Origin: Bdellovibrionales bacterium
GTDB taxonomy: Bacteria; Bdellovibrionota; UBA2428
Length of the DNA stretch: 45,190 bases
NCBI GenBank assembly: GCA_018266335.1
Contig: JAFEAR010000240.1
Location: forward strand, 1 to 45,190
Direction: 5' to 3'
Every line of letters begins with the position of its first letter. Positions within the stretch are counted from its first letter, which is position 1. The notes under the pieces were generated by a model that was given only the letters and a program-made list of their open reading frames with translations, had not been told where the DNA came from and made no database searches. Both the position numbers and the translations under genes were made by a program. Positions 23,197 through 31,734 of this stretch are shown piece by piece.

Positions 23197-25272
23197 ATGA
23201 AACGCTTCATTCTTCTGCTGGGCCTTTGCGCCCTTCCCTTGCCCGCTTTTGCTAAGGTCGTTTCGTACACCCTCAACGTCACGCAGGCGCCCGTAAATCT
23301 GAGCGGCGCCAAGACCGTGGACTTTGCGCTGGCCGTGAACGGCAGCATCCCTGCCCCCACCTTGGAGTTTACCGAGGGCGACGATGCCGTCATCACCGTC
23401 ACCAACAATATTCCTACCGGCAAAGACGTAACAATCCACTGGCACGGCATTCTCCTGCCTCCCGAAGAAGACGGCGTGGCTTACACCAACACACCGCCCG
23501 TTCACGCTGGCGCCTCGCACACCTTTCACTTTAAAATTCGTCAGCACGGCACCTACTGGTACCACTCACACACGGGCTTCCAGGAGCAAAAGGGCGTCTA
23601 CGGAGCCCTCGTTATTCACCCCCAGAAAAAGCGCATCGCTTACGATCGCGACGTCGTGGCTATTTTGAGCGATTGGTCCGATGAAAACGCCGACCAAATT
23701 TTGCGCAACCTTCGCAAGGATGGGGACTACTACCTCTACAAAAAGCATTCCGTGCGCTCGTATCTGGGCGCCCTGCACGCCGAGGCGCTAGGCACGCACC
23801 TCAAAGGCGAATGGCAGCGCATGGGCGGCATGGACCTATCGGACATCGGATACGATGCCTTCCTCACGAATGGCAAACGGAGCACCCAACTAGCCGATGC
23901 TCGCCCCGGGGAACGCATTCGCTTGCGCATTATCAACGCAGGCTCCTCGACTTACTTTCGCGTGGCGCTGGGGCAAACGCCCATGACCGTGATTGCCGCC
24001 GACGGCGTAGACATTTCGCCCGTCCAAGCCAAAGAGCTGCTCATGGGCATGGCCGAAACTTACGACGTGCTCTTCACCGTGCCCGACCGTAAGAACCACG
24101 AACTGCGCGCCACAGCCCAGGACATAACGGGCACGACCTCGGGCTGGATTGGTGCACCGAATGGCGAAAAGGTAACCGCCCCCACGCTGCCGGCCCCCAA
24201 CCTTTACGCCGGAATGAGCCACGACATGGCGGGCATGGATATGTCGAGCGAGGATCACGAATCGGACGCGGCCGACGAAACTCCCGAAGTAATTGACTCC
24301 CTCACCGTAGACCAACTGAAGGCGCTGGCCCCCACCACTTTACCGAAGGATGCGCGTGTGCACGATGTGAAGCTCGTGCTGGGCGGCGATATGCGCCGCT
24401 ACATTTGGTACGTCAATGGCAAGGCCATGTTCGAGGATCACCAAATTCTCGTTCGCGAAAAAGACATCGTACGTATCACCTACGTGAATGACACCATGAT
24501 GCATCATCCGATGCACCTGCACGGGCACTTCTTCCGGGTGCTGAACGACTACGGAGCTTATTCGCCCCTCAAACACACCGTCGATGTACCGCCCATGAGC
24601 ACGCGCACGATTGAGTTCTACGCCAATGAACCGGGCCAATGGATGCTTCACTGCCATAATCTTTTTCACATGCAAACGGGCATGGCCCGCATGGTGCGCT
24701 ACTCCACCTGGACGCCATCGCCCACCATCGCCGCCATGGAGCACCACGATCCGCACATGGGCGACGCCTGGTTCACCTACGGCCGAATAGACGCCGCCAC
24801 GAACCGCGCACAAGCGTACTTCCGGGCTTCCCAAACTTGGAACCAAGTAGAAGCCCGCGTGGAAACATCCAATCCGAGTGGCAGAAGCTTTTCGGTGCAC
24901 GGCCAATGGGAAACCGAAGGCGACGTGTTCTACCGCCGCTGGATGGGCAATTGGCTCAATCTGGTAGCAGGTGGCACGAGTTACCGAGATCAGCTCCGCG
25001 CCACCGCGGGCGTTGGGTACACGCTACCCTTCCTGATCGACTCCACCTTGCTGGTGAATCACCAAGGAAAATTTCGCTTAGATGCTGCCCGGCGATTCCA
25101 ATGGACCTCAACCATCTTTTCTGACCTGGACGCATCCTGGCGTCCTCAACAAGGCGGCGACCACGTTGTCGATCTGCGCCTCTCGCTCATGTACGGCCCC
25201 GCGTGGGCTTGGGCCGCCGGACTCTTGCTCACTAACGACAGCCTAGGCGCCAACCTCTCCGCCCAATTTTAG
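23197..25272 (+). CDS. CopA-like multicopper oxidase with C-terminal outer-membrane-type domain
   Basis: 691 residues. The signal peptide (1-20) is Sec-type, lacking the twin arginine usual for CopA. Copper motifs are HWHG (about 82), HSH in YWYHSHTG (about 124), HPMHLHGHFF (about 437) and HCHNLFHMQTGM (about 485), giving a complete type 1 plus trinuclear site. A Met/His-rich stretch (SHDMAGMDMSSEDH, about 345-358) resembles copper-handling inserts. The MCO part ends near 510; then comes an unusual ~170-residue region of alternating strands (WFTYGRIDAATNRAQAYF onward) ending in LGANLSAQF, with the terminal Phe characteristic of outer-membrane barrels. This resembles CopB, normally a separate protein. 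Expected role is Cu(I) oxidation and copper tolerance. It converges on the next gene with a 6-nt gap. Confidence 0.88.
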   Translation: MKRFILLLGLCALPLPAFAKVVSYTLNVTQAPVNLSGAKTVDFALAVNGSIPAPTLEFTEGDDAVITVTNNIPTGKDVTIHWHGILLPPEEDGVAYTNTPPVHAGASHTFHFKIRQHGTYWYHSHTGFQEQKGVYGALVIHPQKKRIAYDRDVVAILSDWSDENADQILRNLRKDGDYYLYKKHSVRSYLGALHAEALGTHLKGEWQRMGGMDLSDIGYDAFLTNGKRSTQLADARPGERIRLRIINAGSSTYFRVALGQTPMTVIAADGVDISPVQAKELLMGMAETYDVLFTVPDRKNHELRATAQDITGTTSGWIGAPNGEKVTAPTLPAPNLYAGMSHDMAGMDMSSEDHESDAADETPEVIDSLTVDQLKALAPTTLPKDARVHDVKLVLGGDMRRYIWYVNGKAMFEDHQILVREKDIVRITYVNDTMMHHPMHLHGHFFRVLNDYGAYSPLKHTVDVPPMSTRTIEFYANEPGQWMLHCHNLFHMQTGMARMVRYSTWTPSPTIAAMEHHDPHMGDAWFTYGRIDAATNRAQAYFRASQTWNQVEARVETSNPSGRSFSVHGQWETEGDVFYRRWMGNWLNLVAGGTSYRDQLRATAGVGYTLPFLIDSTLLVNHQGKFRLDAARRFQWTSTIFSDLDASWRPQQGGDHVVDLRLSLMYGPAWAWAAGLLLTNDSLGANLSAQF

Positions 25273-25278
25273 TTGAAG

Positions 25279-26997
25279 TTATCCCACGAACGGCGAGTCT
25301 ATGATCCGCTCTGGCGTGGCGCTGGAGCGCGACGCCACAACGTGATCTTCTTCGGGAATAAGCTTACCGGGATTCATGATCGTCTTCGGATCGAGACACT
25401 GCTTCAAGCTCCGCAGGGCCTTCAGGCCGGTTTCCGAAACTTCTTCCTTCATCCACGGCATGTGCTCGTAACCCACGGCATGGTGGTGCGAGAGCGTACC
25501 GCCCGAGCGCATGATGGCATCCGTAATCAGGGTTTTGTAGTTCTGGTACTGCTCAATTTCTTTACCGCGCGTTTGCATAGCGCCATAGGTGAAGTACAAG
25601 CACGCGCCCGTTTCGTAGGTGTGCGAGATGTGGCAACCCACATAGCCCAACGCCTTGGAGCTCTCCTTAGCGAACTGCGCTTTGACGCTCTTAATAACTT
25701 CTTCGTACAGCGGCACCACTTTGGCCCACACCGCCGAGGTCTCCGAAACGTCGCACATGCAACCGTAGTCCATGATGTAGTCGCGCAGGTACGGCACGTT
25801 GAACTTATCGGCGTACCAAGTTTTGCCCACGCTCTTGCCGAGCGGGAAAGCACCATATTTTTTAAAGATCGCAAAGGCATTGTCGCGCGAAGACTTGATA
25901 GCCACTTCGTCGCCCTCAAAGCCCACCACCAGAATGCAAGGTTTGGTAAAACCTTTAGCAACGATTACCTTTTTGACCATTTTTTGCACGAAACCCGTGA
26001 AGCCAGTTTTGGGCGACTTCAAACAGAACGCCAGCTCCGTTTCGCCCGTGTCCTGCAAGCGAATCATGCTAGGCGGAATACCGCTCTGCGCACACTCGCG
26101 CGTGGCATCGACGCCATCCTGAAACGTTTTAAAGAGAAAGCCCCGGTAGTCCTTCACGGCGGGAGACTTGTGCACACGCATCGTGGCTTCGGTGATCACA
26201 CCGAGGGTGCCTTCGGAACCCATCACGAGGCGGTTTAAATCGGGCCCGGCCGACGAAGAAGGCACCTCACGCGTAACGAGCGTGCCATTGGGTGTAACGA
26301 GTTTCACGCACACCAGCATGTCCTCGATTTTGCCGTAGGCATCGGACTGCATGCCGGCCGAGCGAGTTGCCAACCAACCACCGAGGGTGGAGTGCTGAAA
26401 GGAGTCCGGATAGTGACCCAAGTTAAATCCGCGAGCCGCTAAGTCTTCTTCAAGTTTGGGCCCCAGCGCGCCCGCCTCAATGGTGGCCGTCATGGACACG
26501 GGATCCAAACTCAGCAAACGATTCATGTTGCGCATATCGAGCGACACAATCATGCGCCGACTCTTATCCATTGGGTCTATGCAGCCCACGATGTTCGTGC
26601 CGCCACCGAAGGGAATCAAACAGACATCGAATTGGTGACAGAGGCGCACAACCTGTTCGACGTCGGCATGACCTTCGGGAAGCACCACGAGGTCAGGCGC
26701 GCGATCAACCTGCCCCCGGCGTACGCGCACGAGGTCGGTGTAGCTTTTGCCATAGGAGTGCAGCAGGCGCTCCATTTGGTCAGAGGTGTACTGTGCAGGC
26801 TTGAGCACCTTTGCCAGAGCATCCATAAAGCGCGGCTCCAATTGGGGCGCCGCCATTTTTACCTGGGAGAAATCGACCGGCTTGGTTTCGAAATCATGGC
26901 TAATACCCACCATGCGCTGAAGGAAGGGCCACATAAGTGGCTTCGACTTCATCGGGAATTCAAAATCCGCATGTCCCCAGCCCCACCATTTCATCAT
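25279..26997 (-). CDS. Alkyldihydroxyacetonephosphate synthase homologue (FAD)
   Basis: 572 residues; matches the eukaryotic AGPS type rather than simple GlcD oxidases. It begins KWWGWG, as AGPS cores do. The FAD-binding PCMH domain shows VVLPEGHADVEQVVRLC, IPFGGGTNIVG, and the block PDSFQHSTLGGWLATRSAGMQSDAYGKIED. The C-terminal cap contains SHTYETGACLYFT and LSHHHAVGYEHMPW, with the His triad that is catalytic in AGPS. The reaction swaps the acyl group of acyl-DHAP for a fatty alcohol, creating the ether bond. The gene follows a fatty-acyl-reductase gene by 3 nt, which would supply the alcohol, and a CarF-type desaturase lies about 3.4 kb away. I am confident of the family; in vivo activity is inferred. 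Confidence 0.88.
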   Translation of the reverse strand: MMKWWGWGHADFEFPMKSKPLMWPFLQRMVGISHDFETKPVDFSQVKMAAPQLEPRFMDALAKVLKPAQYTSDQMERLLHSYGKSYTDLVRVRRGQVDRAPDLVVLPEGHADVEQVVRLCHQFDVCLIPFGGGTNIVGCIDPMDKSRRMIVSLDMRNMNRLLSLDPVSMTATIEAGALGPKLEEDLAARGFNLGHYPDSFQHSTLGGWLATRSAGMQSDAYGKIEDMLVCVKLVTPNGTLVTREVPSSSAGPDLNRLVMGSEGTLGVITEATMRVHKSPAVKDYRGFLFKTFQDGVDATRECAQSGIPPSMIRLQDTGETELAFCLKSPKTGFTGFVQKMVKKVIVAKGFTKPCILVVGFEGDEVAIKSSRDNAFAIFKKYGAFPLGKSVGKTWYADKFNVPYLRDYIMDYGCMCDVSETSAVWAKVVPLYEEVIKSVKAQFAKESSKALGYVGCHISHTYETGACLYFTYGAMQTRGKEIEQYQNYKTLITDAIMRSGGTLSHHHAVGYEHMPWMKEEVSETGLKALRSLKQCLDPKTIMNPGKLIPEEDHVVASRSSATPERIIDSPFVG

Positions 26998-27000
26998 AAC

Positions 27001-28194
27001 TTAAAGACTCCCTTGTTCGGGTGCAGGCATGTAGCCCAAGCTCACCGCGCGGGCCACGTAAGTGCCCATTAGTTTTTGGTCGATTTGCGGGCAATTCACG
27101 CCGCCTTCCCGAAGGATAGACACCGTGCGGGCACAATCCGTGACGGCACCCTGCTCGAAATTGAATTGACCGTGCTTAAACCACCAACGGAAAGCCTTGG
27201 TCGTGATGCTCGCATACTCCACACCGTCGACTTTGAGCTGACGGTCCTTCAGCATCGCCTTGTATTCTTCCTGCGAAACGAAGTTAATGTTGTAACCAAG
27301 CGAGGCCAAGATTTCGACGATGGCCACGTAACTCTTAATGTCCGGGTTCGTCAGGTGGAAGGTCTCAAAGCGCTGCGAACGATTGAGCGAGAGGTACAAA
27401 ATACCGCGGCTCACGTAGTCCACCGGCGTGATGTCGAAGTGACTCTGCGAACGGAAGGCAATGCCGGTTTCTACAACAGTTTTGAAAATGTCGTAGAACA
27501 GTCCGCTCACGTTGGTTTGTCCCTGCGGATAATGACCCGTGGTGCTCTCACCATAGATTTGTCCCGGCCGCACAATGTTCCACACCAGTCCGCGAGTATC
27601 GCCCGCCTCGCGCACGAGATTTTCGGCAATGAATTTGCTCTTCTGGTAGCTCATGTGGGCAAACTCTTGGCCAATGTCGAGGTCAGTTTCGCGGAAGACC
27701 GTATTGGCATCGAAGGTCTTGTCGCCCATGACCGTGTAAGTAGAGACGTAGCAAAGATCCTTAGTGGGCGTTTGGAGAGCAAAATCGATCATGTGGCGCG
27801 TGCCACCGACGTTTACTTTTTCGATGCGGCGAAAATTGGAGAAGAGATTCGTATCCGCCGCCGCGTGAATCGTAAGATCCACCTTCTGCGCCAATTCCAG
27901 ATAACGGGGCAAGGACAAGCCCAGGTTTTCTTGCGAAACGTCGCCCAGCACCGGAACCAAGCGAGAGGCAAACTGCTCCTCGCATTCGCCGTTCGGATCG
28001 TAAGCCTTGAGGAGCGAACGCAAGCGGCCCAGCCCCTGCTCTTCGTTCTCGGCGCGAACTAGGCAAAAAATGGGCATGCTGTATTCAAGCAGAAGTTGTT
28101 TAAGCAGCTGGGTGCCCAGAACACCGGTGGCTCCGGTTAGAAAAACAGCGCGAATTTTAGAAAGTTGGTCGGTAGCAGTTAAGTTTTGGTTCAT
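27001..28194 (-). CDS. Fatty acyl reductase-like / thioester reductase (NAD-binding 4)
   Basis: 397 residues, extended-SDR fold. FLTGATGVLGTQLLKQLL is the NADP-binding motif; IHAAADTNLFSNF follows, then YVSTYTVMGD, the catalytic YQKSK dyad (HMSYQKSKFIAE) and RPGQIYGES. This matches the male-sterility/FAR and thioester-reductase family that reduces acyl-CoA or acyl-ACP thioesters to aldehydes or alcohols. No carrier or adenylation domain is fused. It is 3 nt upstream of the AGPS homologue, which uses fatty alcohols, so a role as the alcohol source for ether lipid synthesis is the simplest reading. The ATG at 28194 lacks a strong Shine-Dalgarno. Confidence 0.85.
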   Translation of the reverse strand: MNQNLTATDQLSKIRAVFLTGATGVLGTQLLKQLLLEYSMPIFCLVRAENEEQGLGRLRSLLKAYDPNGECEEQFASRLVPVLGDVSQENLGLSLPRYLELAQKVDLTIHAAADTNLFSNFRRIEKVNVGGTRHMIDFALQTPTKDLCYVSTYTVMGDKTFDANTVFRETDLDIGQEFAHMSYQKSKFIAENLVREAGDTRGLVWNIVRPGQIYGESTTGHYPQGQTNVSGLFYDIFKTVVETGIAFRSQSHFDITPVDYVSRGILYLSLNRSQRFETFHLTNPDIKSYVAIVEILASLGYNINFVSQEEYKAMLKDRQLKVDGVEYASITTKAFRWWFKHGQFNFEQGAVTDCARTVSILREGGVNCPQIDQKLMGTYVARAVSLGYMPAPEQGSL

Positions 28195-28266
28195 AAAAAT
28201 CAGCTCCCTGGTTTAAAGTCCTGGGGAAATTTTTGTAAAGGCTTTTCTCGATTTATCTTATGTAAT

Positions 28267-28740
28267 TCACAAATTTGCACGGGATTTTGGATCAATTTGG
28301 AGAAGGAAGCCCCGAAGCCAGTACGCGCAGGCAAAAAACATGGGCAGCACGACCAAAACCTGCAGGGCAAAGGCCACCCCATTGTTGCTCCGATTGTCCG
28401 TGTAACTTAGGCCATTCACACCCAAAATCGAAGCCACCAGAGTCACCAGCCAGTTGGCCCAGCAGGGCAAACTCACCAGCCAAGTCAGCCGGTAAAGCTG
28501 CCGAGAATCGTAGCCCAAGTGAGCAAAACTAACCCCCACCGCAATGAGGAGCAGCCCACCCATCAGCCCGTTCAAATGGGCCGCCAAGGCCAAACGGGGA
28601 ATCACCAGTGTTACCTGTCCCGTCAAAGCCGCCGCCGACCACAGGCCCGTCACCATCCCCACCAAGACCAGGAGAGCTCCCGAAAAGAAAATCTTTTTTT
28701 GGGGAGTCCACCCCCGAAAGTACCGACCGAACATGATCAC
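28267..28740 (-). CDS. Four-helix membrane protein (hydroxylaminobenzene mutase-like?)
   Basis: 157 residues with four hydrophobic segments (about 17-37, 50-72, 83-105 and 122-145). The stretch RLALAAHLNGLMGGLLLIAVG resembles the conserved helix of HabA-type hydroxylaminobenzene mutases (LxAHLxGxxNG), and the spacing of helices fits, but the remaining residues are not decisive. It sits between the fatty-acyl-reductase operon (73-nt gap, same strand) and the divergent acyltransferase gene (64 nt), so it may share regulation with the lipid genes. Start could be 28740 or the second ATG at 28734. Confidence 0.55.
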   Translation of the reverse strand: MIMFGRYFRGWTPQKKIFFSGALLVLVGMVTGLWSAAALTGQVTLVIPRLALAAHLNGLMGGLLLIAVGVSFAHLGYDSRQLYRLTWLVSLPCWANWLVTLVASILGVNGLSYTDNRSNNGVAFALQVLVVLPMFFACAYWLRGFLLQIDPKSRANL

Positions 28741-28804
28741 ACTCTAAACGCTCCCCCCTAAAAGTCCACTTGAAGGCCCGCCGAGTTTCGGAGAAGGTGC
28801 GCCC

Positions 28805-29584
28805 ATGTCCCAGCGCCCTTCGCTCCTTTCTCGCACCCGCATTTGCCTCCAGTGGATGGTGAATTGGCTCCTCTTCCTGCCCTTCGGTGGGGTCTTGCTG
28901 CAGATTTTTCACTATATTTTGGGCATCCGAGTGGTGGATCGGGAGCATCACCGCAAGTTTTATCTGGAACTCACGCGCGATCGCACGCCCCTGATTATCT
29001 GCGCGAATCACCTGACCTACATCGACTCCGTCGTGCTCATTTACGCCTTCGCCCGAACCTGGGATTACTTTACCAAGTTCCGCATTCTTTCGTGGAACCT
29101 GCCCGCCGCCAACTACCGCGCCAACCCCTTCTTCCTGCTCGTGGGCATGCTCTCGAAATGCATATTTATTAAACGCACCGGCAGCGCCGCCCAAAAAGAA
29201 CAGGTGCTCAACGAAGCCCGCTGGATTGTTGCCCACGGGGAACCACTGACCATCTTCCCCGAGGGCCGACGCAGCACAACGGGCCGTTACGATGACGGCC
29301 GTCTGGCCTACGGCATCGGTAAAATTATGCGCACCCTGCCGTCCTGCCGCGTGCTCTGCGTATACTCCCGCGCGGACGATCAAATGGGTAAGTCCAAATT
29401 TCCCAGCCGCAACGCCAAATTTCGCATTCGCTACGAGTTGCTTCACTTTACCGGCGAAGAGCTCCAGCCGCTCTCGGCCGTAGGCACCACCACCAAAAAA
29501 ATTGCCGAGACTATACAGCGGCTAGAAACACTTCACTTTCAGGAACTCCCGAGCCTCCATGTTTCGCCGACGCTTCCTCGTTAA
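28805..29584 (+). CDS. PlsC-type glycerophosphate acyltransferase
   Basis: 259 residues. One hydrophobic segment near the N-terminus (about 15-38). The acyltransferase motifs are NHLTYIDS (block I, HxxxxD), IFIKRTG (block II area), and FPEGRRSTTG (block III). Family members acylate lysophosphatidate, or DHAP/glycerol-3-phosphate, at the inner membrane. In its setting beside an AGPS homologue and a CarF homologue it may acylate DHAP or the sn-2 position of alkyl-glycerophosphate, but the sequence cannot decide. The last 26 nt overlap the lipid kinase gene, indicating translational coupling. Confidence 0.87.
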   Translation: MSQRPSLLSRTRICLQWMVNWLLFLPFGGVLLQIFHYILGIRVVDREHHRKFYLELTRDRTPLIICANHLTYIDSVVLIYAFARTWDYFTKFRILSWNLPAANYRANPFFLLVGMLSKCIFIKRTGSAAQKEQVLNEARWIVAHGEPLTIFPEGRRSTTGRYDDGRLAYGIGKIMRTLPSCRVLCVYSRADDQMGKSKFPSRNAKFRIRYELLHFTGEELQPLSAVGTTTKKIAETIQRLETLHFQELPSLHVSPTLPR

Positions 29585-30479
29585 TCCCGGCGCCGGAGGT
29601 GTTTCGAGTTCCTTCCTCAAGGAAACTCGGCGCTACTTTTTGCGGCACGACGGAAACTTCGATTCCCGCAACGCACGCAACGCCGCAGATTTTCTGCGCG
29701 CCGTAGAAGAGGCTTGTGCCCAAGGCGTGGAGCAAATCGTTGCGGTGGGCGGCGATGGCACCGTGAATGCCGTGGCCAATGCCCTGCTGCAACAACGCGG
29801 CAACGTGCCGAGTTTAGCCGTCGCCAAAGCCGGCACGGGTTCCGACTACTGGCGCAATATCCTGGCCCAGCGACCGACTCGCACCAAAGTGGACTGGAAG
29901 GATGTCGTGCGCGAGCACGAGATCCGCGAACACGACGTAGGCGTGCTGGAATGGGGCGCCAATCTGGAGCATGCGCGCTATTTCGTGAACGCAGCTACCT
30001 TCGGCTGGAGCGCGCGCGTGGTGCAGGCTAAAGAAAATCTCAGCTCGCGAGTCCCCCGTGCCCTCTCCTACCTACTGCCAACCGCGCTAAGCCTGAACAA
30101 GCTGCAGGCCGAAACCGCACGATTGCGCATCGACGGCGAAACTATTGAACACAGCTTGTTGGCCCTCTTCGTGTGCAAAGGACTCTTTGCGGGAAGCGGG
30201 CTGCGTTTTGGCGAGCAAGGGCATTTAGACGACGGCGCCTTTGACGTGCTCTGGCTAGGTAACTTGGCCTGGTACGATGTTCTAAAAAAGTTTCCCCAAC
30301 TCTTCAGCTCCGGGGTAAAGGCCGATACGCAAATTCTACGGCGAAGAGCGCAGCAAATTGAGCTCCTCAGCCCCGCGGGACTCGCCACCGAAATCGATGG
30401 CGAATTTATTGCGGATGCCGCGCGCTTTCGATTGCGTTTGGAGCCCCGCCGTTTGCGGGTTTGCGTGCCGCGAACGTAA
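29559..30479 (+). CDS. Diacylglycerol kinase-family lipid kinase (DgkB/YegS type)
   Basis: 306 residues. FLVNPGAGG opens the catalytic domain; the ATP-binding signature is VAVGGDGTVNAVANALL (about 64-80), followed by AGTGSDYWRN (GTGNDFAR in most relatives). The C-terminal beta sandwich contains FVCKGLFAGSGLRFGEQGHLDDGAFDVLWLG and ends EIDGEF. It phosphorylates a lipid hydroxyl: diacylglycerol, or an alkyl-acyl glycerol in this locus. It overlaps the acyltransferase gene by 26 nt at the front. At the back it overlaps the convergent CarF-like gene by 74 nt, an unusually long coding overlap. Confidence 0.87.
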   Translation: MFRRRFLVNPGAGGVSSSFLKETRRYFLRHDGNFDSRNARNAADFLRAVEEACAQGVEQIVAVGGDGTVNAVANALLQQRGNVPSLAVAKAGTGSDYWRNILAQRPTRTKVDWKDVVREHEIREHDVGVLEWGANLEHARYFVNAATFGWSARVVQAKENLSSRVPRALSYLLPTALSLNKLQAETARLRIDGETIEHSLLALFVCKGLFAGSGLRFGEQGHLDDGAFDVLWLGNLAWYDVLKKFPQLFSSGVKADTQILRRRAQQIELLSPAGLATEIDGEFIADAARFRLRLEPRRLRVCVPRT

Positions 30480-31179
30480 TGGCCAGATCCTCGCGCCGCG
30501 GGATTTCGCCCGTAACGCGCGTAACAATCCACTCGAGCTTACGAAAGAGCCCTACCCGATTCAGTAACGGATTCATCCACCCCGTCGTGATGCAATAAGA
30601 TTCCACAAAGGGAGCGCGATGGTGCTCGGCGTGTCGCGGAGCCGGCAACACAATCCACAAGCGCTGCAGACCTTTAACCCAGGGTTTGGCCAGCTCCCCC
30701 TGATGGGCCCATTGGTGCGCCTGATTTGTCATGAGCGTCCAAAAGCTAAGCGAAGCCATCACTACGCCTGCGAAGAACGCACCAGACTTCGACAAATCCA
30801 AATTCAGCGCAGCCACAAGCACCGGCAAACACACCAGGCAGCTCGCACCGTTGGTTTCAATAAAATCATGGCGGGTGATGGACATGGGATCGACGTGGTG
30901 TTCACGAAAGCTGCGAATGAGCGTAGGACCGAGCACCGGAAATTTAGCGGACCCCCAAGTGTCAGCGCCCCAATGCACCAGGCCCGAAATAAAGTCGGCC
31001 AACAGCCAGCCCGTCACAAATGCGAACACAGCCCATATCGAGCGATCAGCTAGCGCAGCGGATATTTGCAAAATCAGATGCCACATAAGAGCAACGAACG
31101 CAGCAATTGAAAACACCTCAACCGCTCGAAACGTTGACGAATAACCCTTCGCAAGTTCTTCCGAGGAAATCATTTTCAT
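30406..31179 (-). CDS. carF: Plasmanylethanolamine desaturase homologue (CarF/TMEM189/Kua)
   Basis: 257 residues, with hydrophobic segments at about 20-42, 47-68, 112-130 and 134-152. The histidine-rich signature of the CarF/TMEM189 family is complete: GLVHWGADTWGS (H69), SFREHHVDPMSITRHDFIETNG (H94, H95, H104), NQAHQWAH (H155, H159) and PRHAEHHRAPF (H183, H186, H187). In animals and in Myxococcus this di-iron enzyme introduces the vinyl-ether bond that converts plasmanyl to plasmenyl lipids (plasmalogens), using O2. Linkage to AGPS- and FAR-type genes here supports that function. The start at 31179 (MKMISS) is preferred over the longer frame. The last ~24 residues, beyond the conserved domain, are encoded antisense to the end of the lipid kinase gene. 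Confidence 0.92.
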   Translation of the reverse strand: MKMISSEELAKGYSSTFRAVEVFSIAAFVALMWHLILQISAALADRSIWAVFAFVTGWLLADFISGLVHWGADTWGSAKFPVLGPTLIRSFREHHVDPMSITRHDFIETNGASCLVCLPVLVAALNLDLSKSGAFFAGVVMASLSFWTLMTNQAHQWAHQGELAKPWVKGLQRLWIVLPAPRHAEHHRAPFVESYCITTGWMNPLLNRVGLFRKLEWIVTRVTGEIPRREDLAITFAARKPANGGAPNAIESARHPQ

Positions 31180-31281
31180 AGAGAATATCGGCCTTTGTGA
31201 AGAAAAGCGACAGACCTCCAATTTGACGCACTCGGGCCTGATCGATGGACAGGACCACGCGCGATTGACTAGAGTAAAGTC

Positions 31282-31668
31282 ATGTTGGCTCAAATTCAGG
31301 CGAAGGCAGGCAAAATTTTAGTGGTCGAAGACAATCTCGACCTGCGTTCGTTAATGCGCAAAGCACTCGAACTCAAAAATTATGAAGTGCTGCAAGCAGC
31401 CAATGGCACCGAGGCCTTCGATCTTTTGGAAAAAGATCTTTGCCCCGATCTTATTTTGCTCGATCTCTCCATGCCCGGCATGACCGGAACAGAATTCATG
31501 GAGCGCCTGCGCAATCACGCTAAGTATTCCCGCATTAAGACGATCATCGTTTCGGGCTGGAACGATCTCTCCGAGCGCGTCAATGAATTGGGCGCCGATG
31601 GCTTCATTCGCAAGCCCGTCGACCTCCACCGACTCTTCCAAGAAGTCGGCCGCCACGTGGGCGTTTAA
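31282..31668 (+). CDS. Single-domain response regulator
   Basis: 128 residues: only a CheY-like receiver. ILVVEDN supplies the acidic pair, the phosphorylation Asp is in LILLDLSMPGM (about residue 60), Ser in IIVSGW replaces the usual Thr/Ser position, and FIRKPVD provides the conserved Lys. No output domain, so it should work by protein contact, like CheY/DivK-type proteins, or as a phosphate relay. It is transcribed divergently from the CarF-like gene (102-nt gap) with no adjacent histidine kinase. Confidence 0.9.
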   Translation: MLAQIQAKAGKILVVEDNLDLRSLMRKALELKNYEVLQAANGTEAFDLLEKDLCPDLILLDLSMPGMTGTEFMERLRNHAKYSRIKTIIVSGWNDLSERVNELGADGFIRKPVDLHRLFQEVGRHVGV

Positions 31669-31734
31669 GCGCAGCGCCCCGTCATTAAAAATTTTTCATC
31701 ACTTTTGAGGTTTTTTATCTGTTATCGTTTACGG

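Noticed and set aside
25273..26238. Long plus-strand frame opposite the AGPS homologue
   Set aside because: Shadow of the minus-strand gene: His/Arg-rich, no domain, while the opposite strand encodes a complete enzyme. The same holds for plus-strand frames over rsmI, cyclase, accD and lptD.
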